From positions 1 through 40,041 of the forward strand of contig DYPS01000015.1 of the NCBI GenBank assembly GCA_020719775.1: a stretch of DNA of 40,041 nucleotides. Reading direction: 5' to 3'. Origin of the DNA: Desulfosporosinus sp. GTDB taxonomy: Bacteria > Campylobacterota > Campylobacteria > Campylobacterales > Arcobacteraceae. Both the position numbers and the translations under genes were made by a program. Numbering within the stretch: the first letter of the stretch is position 1; each line of letters begins with the position of its first letter. The notes beneath the pieces were generated by a model that saw only the letters and a list, made by a program, of their open reading frames with translations, did not search any database and was not told the origin of the DNA. Positions 10,832 through 20,770 of the stretch are shown here, piece after piece.

Positions 10832-11056
10832 ATTAATATTTTGATTATCGTCATTTTCATTTTAAATTAATATTTTTCTAGATTTTTTTATTATTACTTC
10901 CTATAATTTCAATGAAATTGTATCATGCCTTTTTTATATTTCTTGATAACAATTGATTATTGTATCTCTATGCTAAAGTGTGAAGAAAGACTGCTGATTA
11001 TTTTTTATTCAATCAAATAAGATATTAATTGTTTATAATAACTCATAATATTCGAT

Positions 11057-11800
11057 ATGTCGATGTCCTCCTCGCTCTTTAGGCAAAAGGAATCAGATTT
11101 TTCTGCCGACATTGAAGATTTAAAACAGCAAAATCGTTTGCTTTACTAATAAAATACTACGTTGAAGAAATCACTTTAAGAACTCATCAATATTAATACA
11201 TAGTTGACCTAGTCAATTGAGTAATTTAACAATTCTCATGTATAAAATTTTCCTCATATCAATCAGCAGTAAATTTAGCAACTTGCCCATCAAGTGATCT
11301 AACTTCAGCAGGAACTTGATCGAGAAAAGAATGAAAGACAAAATGATAGAGCACAGGCCAACATTAACAACTAACAAAATAATACAGTGGAGGAAACTTT
11401 GAAGGTAATCGAAGAATTGGTAAATTCCTTCAGAGTTATGCAGTAGGAGTATCAACAGGAATTATAGAGAATAGAAGGAGAACTTGAGGGGCAAAAACAT
11501 TAATGGTTAAAGATGTCTGATACCATATAATAAAAACTTATTAAATTCTAAGGTGAATATAGCAAATTGCTATCTGAGTTACGTCGATCTTAAAATTTAA
11601 TAAAATCACTGGAGCAATAAGTGCAATAAAAAAGTAAGGGAGTAATGCTGAGTAAAAAGTAAATGAAGATATCAACTACTATTGAAGACCTGCGTCAAAC
11701 ATTAGATAAACAAATAGAAGAGAAAGACAAAATAATTAAGGTGTACTAAAACTTAATTGAAAGTATTAGATTAAAACTTAATTAAAAAATAGGAGCTTGA
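11057..11800 (+). CDS. Coiled-coil protein (247 aa)
   Basis: A single exon, ATG 11057 to TGA 11798-11800, with roughly twenty in-frame TAA/TAG codons read as Glu. Read this way the protein is a nearly continuous heptad-rich coiled coil (SADIEDLKQQNRLLYEENTT, VIELQQELDREKNE, TIEDLRQTLDKQIEEKDKII), with a break near residues 60-75 and a short Ser-rich N-terminus (MSMSSSLFRQKES). No enzymatic motif is present. It is probably a cytoskeletal or basal-body scaffold component, but no specific family is recognised. It converges on the Gly/Asn/Gln-rich gene with a 144-bp gap. Confidence 0.75.
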
Positions 11801-11944
11801 TGATTTCATATTTTGCATTCATTTTTCATTCGGCAACAAATTATGATATCCATTAATATATTTCAGGAATATACAAATAAAGACCTGTCTTACTATCAAT
11901 CGAAACAATGAAAATCAATGTATTTAATATGATTGGATCAAACA

Positions 11945-12745
11945 TCAATCACTTGAGCTACTACTTGAGCTTCTGTGACCTTTTCTTCGACCCCATTTAC
12001 CACCTGTACATTTTTTACAAGGTTTGTTATTGAAGTAGTTTACTCCACTACCATAGCATTTTGGACAAATTTGATTACGTTTATAGCATCGACGGCAAGG
12101 AATATTAGTACCCCTTCTATTCACACAGCCAGTTCCATGACATTTTTTGCAATTGCCTTCAAACATAATTGGAGGAATATAGGCATTAAAAGGATTACTC
12201 CAGTTTGGTTTTAAAATGAAACCATTATTTCCCCAATTTTGATTAGCTTTAAACCAAGGATGGCTCTGCCATTGCACGTTGTTTAGTCCACCAAATCCTT
12301 GTCCTCCTTGCTGGTTTTGCCATTGATTTCCACCCTGATTTCCCCAACTTTGATTTTGATTATTTCCGAATCCTTGATTCTGATTGAGGCCTTGACCTTG
12401 ATTTTGATTTCCCCATCCTGATTGTCCTTGCTGTCCTTGATTTCCCCATCCTTGCTGCTGACCTTGTTGTCCCTGATTACCCCAACTTTGCTGACCTTGG
12501 CCTTGATTTTGATTTCCCCACCCTGATTGTCCTTGCTGCCCTTGATTTCCCCATCCTTGATTTCCTTGACCTTGATTATTAAATCCTTGGCCTTGATTTT
12601 GATTTAAGCCTTGCCCTTGATTTTGATTGAATCCTTGGCCTTGATTTTGATTGAATCCTTGCCCTTGATTCTGATTAAATCCTTGGCCTTGGCTTCCCCA
12701 ACCTTGATTACCTTGATTGCCCTGATTGCCCTGATTACCCCACAT
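11945..12745 (-). CDS. Gly/Asn/Gln-rich protein with C-terminal CXXC zinc-binding domain (266 aa)
   Basis: A single exon, ATG 12745-12743 to TGA 11947-11945. Residues 1 to ~150 are a prion-like low-complexity domain of W-G-N-Q-G and G-F-N-Q-N-Q-G-Q units. A linker with NVQWQSHPWFK and PNWSNPFNAYIPP follows. Residues ~200-250 contain four CXXC pairs (CKKCHGTGC, CRRC, CPKCYGSG, CKKCTGGK), resembling the DnaJ-type CXXCXGXG zinc domain but without a J domain. It ends in a basic patch and a Ser run (RRKGHRSSSSSSSD). All ~57 Gln codons are CAA/CAG, a useful internal control showing that TAA/TAG do not mean Gln here. RNA-granule or stress-related roles are only inference. Confidence 0.8.
   Translation of the reverse strand: MWGNQGNQGNQGNQGWGSQGQGFNQNQGQGFNQNQGQGFNQNQGQGLNQNQGQGFNNQGQGNQGWGNQGQQGQSGWGNQNQGQGQQSWGNQGQQGQQQGWGNQGQQGQSGWGNQNQGQGLNQNQGFGNNQNQSWGNQGGNQWQNQQGGQGFGGLNNVQWQSHPWFKANQNWGNNGFILKPNWSNPFNAYIPPIMFEGNCKKCHGTGCVNRRGTNIPCRRCYKRNQICPKCYGSGVNYFNNKPCKKCTGGKWGRRKGHRSSSSSSSD
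12593..12688 (-). repeat. Four 24-bp tandem coding repeats
   Basis: Four consecutive copies of a 24-bp unit encode the octapeptide GQGFNQNQ (Leu for Phe in the fourth copy) at residues 20-51 of the Gly/Asn/Gln-rich protein. The near identity at the DNA level suggests recent tandem expansion. The region around it holds looser WGNQGQQGQ repeats. Confidence 0.8.
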
Positions 12746-13157
12746 TAATATAAAAAATCTTATTGATAATAGAAGTAAAATCTACGAAAATTAATAATAA
12801 AGATCAAAATTACAATTAGGTAATCTTTAAATATCTTAAGATTTATCTTTAATTCTGCAGCAACTTCTTTACATTTCTATGATTTTGATATTTTTCTCTT
12901 ATTTAAACCTTGGTAACAGCATGTATGAGTGATTGTGTATTTTTCATATTTTTATTTTTTCATATATTTTCTAACTGTTTTGGATATTTTTATTTATTTT
13001 TCGTTCTTATTTTTTGATTTAGGTAATGATTTTTCATTTTATTTTCATTTTTTATGTTCTTATTTTTTGAAATGAATTTTAAATAATTTAATTTATCATT
13101 TATTAATATTGATATCAATTTGTGTTGATAATTTAGAAGCAAAGAAATAGATGCATA
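12746..13157. other. Intergenic, no feature seen
   Basis: 412 bp of very T-rich sequence between the start of the Gly/Asn/Gln-rich gene and the 3' end of the C2H2 gene. It contains repeated TTTTTATTTTTCAT-like runs and only short frames. No RNA gene was recognised. Confidence 0.5.
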
Positions 13158-13652
13158 TCATTTTGATTTAGAGTTTGCGTATTTTCTTTTATTTTATTTA
13201 TCTTTGCTATGTTCTTCATATTCCTCTTTTACTTGGCAGAAGTTAGATTGCACATTTGGAAGTGCAACATATATTTCAGGGTGTTTTAACTTATAATGTT
13301 GATTTAGACTGCCCTCAGAACCATAGGATTTGCCGCAGCTTTTGACTGTACACTTGTAGTACCTCTCGATTTAATCTGCATTTCTTCTCATACGCTTATT
13401 CTTTTCATTCATTCGCTCGCTTTGACTACCAAACTCTTAATCCTTTATTAGCAAAGTTAATACCTCATATTTACTGAGTCTATTCATCAAAGAGTTTTTA
13501 TCTTAAATTAGTTATTTGACTTGAGTAGTTAAAGCAATGTTGGCGAGGTAGAGACGACAATACTCGTGATAATATCCGTCTTATTGATTGTTGCTTCTAG
13601 GTTAGTGAATATCTTACATTTGAAATTCCTTATCAAGTTCGAAAGAGTCCAT
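13158..13652 (-). CDS. Single C2H2 zinc-finger protein with coiled coil (164 aa)
   Basis: A single exon, ATG 13652-13650 to TGA 13160-13158. Residues ~30-75 are helical/heptad-like (LYLANIALTTQVKELIEDKN). Residues ~103-125 form one C2H2 finger: YKCTVKSCGKSYGSEGSLNQ, then HYKLKHPE (C-x4-C-x12-H-x4-H). Basic residues flank it (KNKRMRRNADEIERY). This is likely a nucleic-acid-binding, possibly transcription-factor-like protein. A second, shorter gene with the same layout lies 3 kb away at 16638-17009, suggesting an old duplication. The gene starts 66 bp downstream of the kinesin stop codon, so the two are in tandem. Confidence 0.82.
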
Positions 13653-13718
13653 CTTTATCCGTTAAAACCTTTATTGAAAAATTAACTTATACTCTAAAAA
13701 TAAAAGACCTTATTAATA

Positions 13719-16026
13719 TCAACGTTTTCGGATCTCTTATCGAGCAGCCAAAAAGGACTGAAGATGATTCATGACATCTTTATCTTTTATGTTCGATGTT
13801 AGTAATGATGAGTCAATACTTTGAGTCATGTTCGATCTCTATCGCTGTTTCAGCATGTACCACTTTGTAAAATCTTTCTTTAACTGCTACATTTGTTTTT
13901 TTTGCATGACTTGAATGCTTTCTATATCGTTTTTTAAGTTTTTAAGTTCGCCAGCTAAAGGCTTTGATTGTTCTTTCAGTCTCATTATTTCATTTTAAAG
14001 CATTTCCTGTTCTGGAGCTTATTGCTATTTTCCTTCTACTAAGTTATTGACTGCATTCTCTCTTTTAATATTTTATAGTTTTTATTTGTTCATTTGAATT
14101 TTAGAACGAATTTCGTTCATTACCTTTCCTAATTCTTTACCTTTACTCATTTTTTATTGAAGTAGTACCATGTTTTTTTACATGGCCTATTGTCTTCTAT
14201 AGGATCTTCTGAATTGTTCAAAAGCTTGAGCTTCATCGAGCATTTGCTAAGATGTTAAATTTACAGGTTTGGTTAGCATTCTCTAAATGTCATCTGCATC
14301 AATTTAACTAAATTGTTTTGTATTATTCAATGTGCTATTATTAGCTTTGGACTCCATCATACTCTTTTTTTCAAATTTGCTTTGCTACTCTTATTTTCTG
14401 ATCATATTTACTTCCTCCTAACTGGGAAATATCATTGGCTTATCTCTAACCACACTTCTCAGCAAATTTTATTATTAATTATTTCTCCGAACAGGGATAA
14501 CTACATCATTGCTATCTCCACTCTTTTTTTTAATTAAACTCACTAATAATGCCAACTCATTATCTCTTTGCTGAACAAGTAATTTTAATCGTTTTATTTA
14601 TTCTCCTGCCCGAGAATTATCTTCTTCATGAAGAACTTGAGATTTCTCCATTCTTTTACTTTCATTATTCATTATATTTTTCTCCTCATTCATACCTTTA
14701 CTTCCTCCTCCTCTCTTTACTATATTTTTTAGATAATAAAAACATTAATTGATTTTCAATCTGTCACTGAGTATGATTGCGGCTGCAGGATCTTCCGATT
14801 CCACATACTAATCAACCATTTTGTGACACTCCTCAATGTCATATTTATCTAACTCATCTTTTACGTCTTCTCCTTTCAACAAAGCTATTTCAGCTTTTAA
14901 CTGGGCATTTTATTTTTTAAGTCGAGCAATAATTATTCCAGGATCGACAGTTTCATTTCTCAATAAATCATTTTTAATTAGAGCAACTCTCATGGCGAAT
15001 TTGCATGTTGCGATGGATTATAAAATATCTTATTCTTTCGGACTCATTGTTGCCACCATTCTCGTCTTACAGTTACCTCCTAGTGAATCTCTAAGCACCA
15101 TTGTCATTAATGATTCTCTATACGGAATATGAACATTTTATCCTCTTGCCTTCTTGTTCAATTATACAATAACTCTTTAAAGAAAATGCAAGCCTAAATT
15201 GATATTAATTGCCTATTTTTAAAGTAATCCTTATACTCCAGTTGTTTTGATTCTTTCAGAACCTGACAAATCCACCAAATGAACTGAAGCCACTGTTCTA
15301 ATGTCAGTGCCTGGCTTAGAAGTTTACAAATTTATTATAAAGATACAATGTGATCGAGTTGACTCATCGTTTTTTGGAGTTTTACTCACAACTCTGTTAG
15401 TATCTCCAATGAACAAATAATTCAAGGCATCTTCTTATGAACTACAAGGAAAACTCAACAAATTTTATAACTGTACTTCTCCATTGGGACCCTCTCTAGG
15501 TGTTACTTTGGGCAAATCTTCCAATTTCTTTGTAACATTTTCGACAGCCAGCAAATCATAACCAGTTGATTGATAAATTTGCAAATAACTAATGTTAACT
15601 TTAATAGTTTCTGATCTTTGCTTGCATTAATTGAATATGTAGCTCAATGTTCGTGGAATCAGTCCTCTATCTTCATAGCTTCCAACTCCTCCCGTCATTG
15701 TGAATGTTTTACCACTACCAGTTTGACCATATGCAAATATAGTGCCATTAAAACCCTCCATTGCTGAGTCTATCACATCTTTAGCTACTTTATCAAATAT
15801 TTTCTCTTGCCTAGTATCCATATCGAACAGCTGATCAAACCGAAATGACCTTTTTTCTTATTTGTTATTAATGTATCCCTCATCACTTTCTTTTGGTATA
15901 AAAAATTCGGCTCTGTTATCCTCCTTGTTAATACCTAGGTAAACTCAATTACTTACTGAATCCTTTATATACGTTTTTATGCGGCCTTATCCTAAGAATG
16001 ATTTAAATGGCAGAATTTTTAGACAT
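13719..16026 (-). CDS. Kinesin-9 family motor, KIF6-like (761 aa, one 22-nt intron)
   Basis: ATG 16026-16024 to TGA 13721-13719, intron 15935-15956 (22 nt), spliced 2,286 nt. The motor domain (~5-370) starts [13 protein letters not shown], then the P-loop [14 protein letters not shown] near residue 88, NDESTRSHC (switch I), [10 protein letters not shown] (switch II), [20 protein letters not shown], and [12 protein letters not shown] leading into a neck. The insert and wording (YINNK before the P-loop, [16 protein letters not shown]) match KIF6/kinesin-9A. The switch-II-proximal KEA Glu is TAG at 15213-15215. Coiled coils follow, with a C-terminal FEQFRRSYR segment shared with KIF6/KIF9. Kinesin-9 motors act in cilia, on axonemal doublets or central pair. 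Confidence 0.93.
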
Positions 16027-16637
16027 GCTCAAAATTTTAATATTCTAATTCAAAAATTAAAAATTATCAATAAGCATTTGGTCAAGAAAATAAAACAAAA
16101 AATAATTGTAGCAATTTTGTTATGTTTGATATTATTATTATTGAGATGTAAAAGTAAACTTTATTTTGTGAAATAATTGAAAAATTTATATATGAAGGGA
16201 ATTCATTTAATCGGACGGTGAATAACCCCACATTTGCAGTTAGTCCAATATAAGAAAATAAAAAATAAATAAAAAACAGATAACTTCACAAACATTTCTC
16301 TGATCAGCTTCATTAACGAAACTAAAAATCTATATTATAAGTTAAAGGCGATTTCTATTTCTATTAAAGCAATCCAATTTATACTCAATTTTTACTACAA
16401 ATAGTTTGTTTCAATTTACTATTTAATTTCATTTGATAATCGTAATTTTTATGCCATAGCCAATAAATCAGCTTATAAAACTTAAAATACTTAACATTAT
16501 CTCTCACTTCAGTTGATTTAATTTCTATATTATCAATTAAAATATCAAAAATAAAACAAAGTTGTTATTATTTATTAGAGCGAATGGTAGATAATAAAGT
16601 GAAAGGCATAATTAGCATTTTGTTCTAAATAAAAATA
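16027..16637. other. Intergenic, no feature seen
   Basis: 611 bp of AT-rich DNA between the kinesin start and the 3' end of the second C2H2 gene. It must hold the kinesin promoter. No coding frame with a recognisable motif, tRNA or repeat was seen. Confidence 0.5.
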
Positions 16638-17009
16638 TCAATTTTTGGATTTGTGTTTTATCCTAATGTGACAGTTTAGAGCAATTTTAGATGAATATTT
16701 ACGATTACAATCTGGAAATGTGCATTTGATAATTTTACCAAATCTCTTTTTGTTTCTTTAAAACTGATGAGTTGTGTTTGTTTACAGCTGCAAATTGAAT
16801 ACAGGATGATTAAATAGTTGTTGAGTATTGGTCCTAATTTATAGTATTGTAGATTGCAACTATGTTACTTGCTAGATAAGCCACTGCTGCTGAATAGATA
16901 GAGATTGAATTGCTTGAAGAGTATGAAATGTGCCCTCAGAAAAAGTATGCTACTCGAGTTTAATCAAATGGTTTGTGACTTATTGGTGAGTCTAGTTAGA
17001 ATTTCGCAT
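16638..17009 (-). CDS. Second single C2H2 zinc-finger protein (123 aa)
   Basis: A single exon, ATG 17009-17007 to TGA 16640-16638. The N-terminal ~80 residues are predicted helical and Gln/Leu/Glu-rich (LQAIQSLSIQQQWLIEQVTE). They are followed by a basic stretch (FERNKKRFGKIIK) and one C2H2 finger (KCTFPDCNRKYSSKIALNCH, then IRIKHKSKN). The stop lies just after the finger, so the protein ends with its DNA-binding module. The layout (helical region, basic linker, one finger) parallels the 164-aa protein at 13158-13652. An in-frame start further upstream is possible. The gene was found by motif, because TAA/TAG codons break it in the standard code. Confidence 0.72.
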
Positions 17010-17296
17010 CAAATTTTGATAAATTGTAGAGTTATTTATTTATTAAAATATTCAAAATATTTATCATACTTTCTCGTTTTGCAGCTATAATTTTCATTAT
17101 TGAAAATCTTTGATATGAAGAATTAGATTCGAAATAGTTCATATTGAATCACAATCAATGAAATATATAATAACAAACCTAATTAATAATTAACAAACAA
17201 TTGGAAACTATTAATATTCTTTTACCTTTGAATTTAATTTATAGCTTCGTAAACACAATAAATATTAATTTATTTCATAAAATAAATGAAATCACA

Positions 17297-18688
17297 TCAT
17301 TACTGAGCATATTTCATTTCTCCTAACTTCGACCAACATTTGTAATAATCTTTATCCACTTCTGCGAATTCATTTAAGGCATATGTAGTTGTTTTCAATA
17401 GATACCCTGATTCAAACATGAAGGCCAAATTTGTGTCAGGAATCTTATAAGGCTTTTGCTCACTCAGAACGAATTTTTAATAAGAATCAGCATCAGGACC
17501 ATGAGGAGTCATTACTGAGTGAAGAGAAGAACATCCAGGAGCAAAACCTTATCCCTTTGCATCATATTCACCACAAATATTGCCCATAAATTCAGTCATA
17601 CAATTACGATGATAATATGGTGGCTTGAAGGTATGTTCTGCTACAAGCCATCTGGGGGGAAAAATGACGAAATCCAAAGTGGCAGTGCTGTATAGTAAAT
17701 AATGTACCCTTCCATGGCTGATTTAACAGTCATCACAGTGAAAATAGAAGGATCAGGATGATCATAAGAGATTGAACCAATTGTGTTATAGAGTTCTAAG
17801 TTATATTTATAGGGAGAATAGTTGCCTTTCCATCCAACAACATCATAGGGACTAAACTCACATTTGCATTCATATATCTCACCTAAGTATTTGTTGTAAA
17901 TCTAAATATAAGTAGTTATACTTTCCATTACTCCTTCTTATCTTCGAACCAGGCCACTGGAAATTAAAAATCTCCGGGGTTGGCCATTCCATTAGCTCCG
18001 ATTGGGCCTAATTATGGAAGGGAAAAGTGATGTCCAAATATTTATGCTACCCACCCTTTTATTTATCCTTACACATCAACTGAGAATTTTATTCCTCTAG
18101 GTATAACTAAGATCTCCTTTGGTCTCACTGTTAGCAGTCCATTTAGAGTTCTGATGTGCATGATACCTGCATGGGGCACGATTAAGAAATCACCATCGGA
18201 ATTGTAAAACGCTGACTTGCCCATAGATGCATTGGCACTATAAGCATAAATAGAAATTCCTTGCTTTAAAGTGGGCTCTCCAGCTCCCATCAATGAAGTT
18301 AAGCCCTATACAAAGTTAACAGATCCTTCCTTAACGGAAGGGATGGCTTTCCATCTCAATTGGTTGGGGTGAGATTCAATGTTTTCATTTTGGAGATAAC
18401 TGGCGATAATTTTGAAAGGGTATTTTGATTTCTCATACTGCCCCTCAACGGCAGAAGGCCTCAATTTATAATACCACACTTTTTGGTTCTCAGCCCTCTT
18501 AACTGTAAAGGCGGTTCCTGTGAGCTGTTCAGCATAAAGTCCATACTTAAGCTTGATGGGGCTATTTTGACCTAAATAGAAAGAAAGTTACCAAAGGGCA
18601 CAGCACCTGCAAGGGCTTCGGTGCTGAATGAGTTTCCAAGTCCATTTTGGTACTTGATGTTTGCGTAAAGATCTGAGGTATTATCCAT
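17297..18688 (-). CDS. HGD: Homogentisate 1,2-dioxygenase (443 aa, three 20-nt introns)
   Basis: ATG 18688-18686 to TGA near 17299-17297 (last base uncertain by one). Introns at 18572-18591, 17902-17921 and 17688-17707 give 1,332 nt, almost the length of human HGD (445 aa). It opens the aromatic ring of homogentisate in tyrosine/phenylalanine catabolism to give maleylacetoacetate, using Fe2+. Clear blocks are [54 protein letters not shown] and [12 protein letters not shown]. The iron-ligand regions [14 protein letters not shown] (His and Glu) and [11 protein letters not shown] (His) are present. The Glu of LPELGPIG is TAA at 18012-18014. Only 57 bp separate it from the divergent POC1 start. 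Confidence 0.97.
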
Positions 18689-18745
18689 TTGTATAATAGG
18701 AAAGCTTATATTTATGAACTATAAATATTTTAAATCAAACAGTCA
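18689..18745. promoter_or_regulatory. Divergent promoter, HGD / POC1 (57 bp)
   Basis: Two unrelated, well-supported genes start 57 bp apart in opposite directions. All core-promoter and 5' UTR sequence for both must lie in this AT-rich gap, unless promoters extend into the coding regions. Confidence 0.55.
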
Positions 18746-20348
18746 ATGGAATAAGCCAAAGGCTTGGTACGCACCATCGCCACAGCAGAAGACCCTTCAC
18801 TTGTTAGATGTTTTAGAGGTCATGAAAAAGCAGTAGCCAGTGTTGGATTTTCCAAATAAATGTACAAATTCAAATAATTAAGGAAACAAATTGTGTCAGG
18901 CGGAGCTGATGGTCTTGTAGAAGTATGGAATTTTAAACCACAAATTAGACCCTTCAAGTTTGTTGGGCATAAAGGACAAGTCAATGATGTGCTCTTCAAT
19001 GCAGACTCAACCAAAGTTATTTCTTGTGGAGATGATCGCGAGATAAGAATTTGGAAAAATTCAGTGTATTTTTTGTTTTATTTAGAAATGGCAAGCACAA
19101 AGCCGTGAAAGCTCACTCAGGTCCAGTTTTGAAATTGAGTTTATCTCAACAATAAGATTTTTTAATGAGTTGTTCTTCTGATAAAACAATCAAAATGTGG
19201 GATTTATAAGGAAAATTTAAGCAATCTTTTGTAGGTCATACAAACTGGGTTAGATAGTGTCAAATATCTTTTGATTAAAGACTATTGCTTTCTTGCTCTG
19301 ATGATAGAAGTGTTAAACTTTGGGATATTACCAAAGCAACAGTTTCAGCGACCTTTTGTTAGCATAAATCCTAAGTTCTCAGTTGTAAATTTACTCCAGA
19401 TGGAACCTGTATTGCAGCTTCAGCGATTGACGGTACAATTAAAATTTGGGATACACGTCTTGGCAAAATGATCCAACATTATAATGCTCATGATAGACCA
19501 GTTAATAGAATTGCTTTTCATCCTCTTGGATATCATATGGCTTCTGTATCAAGCGATAATAAGATTAAAATATGGGAGTTGAAGCAAGGAAGATTAGGTT
19601 GGACTGTATTTGGTCATGAAGGATAAATTAGAACAATTTAATTCAATGAAAAAGGAGATTATTTTGCAACTGGTGGTGATGATAAACTTGTAATGATTTG
19701 GATGAGTAACTTTGATAGAGAACTAAACAATGGAGGACGTGGAGTTTAAAATAATTTTAAAGAAAAGGCAAATGGAGATGGAGTCCAACCATTGTTCAAA
19801 TCCAATAAATTGGGTCTGGATATTAATCCACCTTTCAATGAGACACAAAATTCAATTGATAACAGTAAAGTTAAAACTTCAACTCGAAGTTAGCGATCTG
19901 ATGTACTGATTAATTAATTTAGAAAATTTCAGAGTTAATGTCATTTGAACTTTAGAAAATAGTCAATCAGTTAGAACTGATTACAAAAAGCTTGGATTTC
20001 ATTGATCGCAATGTTTCTGACCATTAAAAAATAATAGATAAGCTACTTAATACTTAAAAAGTTGACAATATTATGAACGAAATGGAGGAAAAGAATTTTA
20101 TGAACAGCCAAATTTATAATTCAGCTTGGGAAGCTCACAAAAATCTTGAAGGATAGGAGTATGTAATTTTCAAAAGCGAGCATTCAGCATCCAAATAGGA
20201 TTTAAAACTTTAAGGAGATGAGGGGGATTATTAAAGGTTTATGGCAGAGTAGTAGGCCAAGCTGCAGCAGTTTAGACAACAATTACAGTCTGAATAATAA
20301 GGAATTTAATTCCAAATTGGAGAGATGCATGTGCAAAATGAATTTTGA
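18746..20348 (+). CDS. POC1: POC1 centriole/basal-body WD40 protein (520 aa, two 20-nt introns)
   Basis: ATG 18746 to TGA 20346-20348, with introns at 19066-19085 and 19903-19922 (spliced 1,563 nt). Seven WD40 repeats cover residues ~20-330 (FRGHEKAVASVGF, FVGHKGQVNDVLF, VKAHSGPVLKLS, FVGHTNWVR, YNAHDRPVNRIAFHPLG, FGHEG..FATGGDD). The last repeat ends VMIWMSNFD, as in POC1 (VMVWKSNFD). A linker is followed by a C-terminal coiled coil (LMSFELEKIVNQLELITKSL), the conserved POC1 box region. POC1 stabilises triplet microtubules of centrioles and basal bodies. The tail is longer than usual and Glu/Gln-rich. A further 20-nt-like intron in the tail cannot be excluded, but the frame is open without it. 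Confidence 0.93.
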
Positions 20349-20770
20349 TAATCTTTTTGATATAGTATATTATTCTTTTGGAATTAAACTCAGAGTGGAA
20401 AAACAGTCTAAACATATTAAAAATATCAATAGGATCAATATTAAAAGTCTTCTTATAAGAAGCCATCTAAATATTCTCTTTTTAACATCACCTCCATACA
20501 CTACTCACTCATTCATGAGACTCAGTTTGCAGAATTAGTTGATTTTTTTATGATATTATCATAAACTTTTTACTTTTTTATTAAAAAAAATTAATATCTA
20601 ATAAATTTTCTACTTTACTTGTTCAAAGAGGTGAGCACTCTATATTTTGTGAGACTAGAGAAAATTTAATCAAAACTATTGATGAAAGTTGTTGGTGGAG
20701 TTATTATTTGTTAAAAATAAAATAGCGAAATTCAAACAGATTTGAAGGAAGTAGCTCATAGATAATTTAG
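20349..20770. other. Intergenic, no feature seen
   Basis: 422 bp of AT-rich DNA between POC1 and the SAPS-like gene on the same strand. It holds short frames without motifs and the downstream gene's promoter. Confidence 0.5.

Noticed and set aside
12593-12688. Regularly spaced repeats as a possible CRISPR-like array
   Set aside because: The repeats are in-frame codon repeats of an octapeptide without spacers, inside a eukaryotic gene.
11945-12745. Absence of TAA/TAG among ~57 Gln codons taken as unusual codon bias or recent transfer
   Set aside because: It is simply expected once TAA/TAG are recognised as Glu rather than Gln, so it is evidence about the code and not an anomaly.
18746-20348. 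An extra intron near 20163-20187 in the POC1 tail (GT...CAG-like segment of 25 nt)
   Set aside because: The frame reads through without it, the length differs from the 20-nt rule, and removing it breaks the reading frame.
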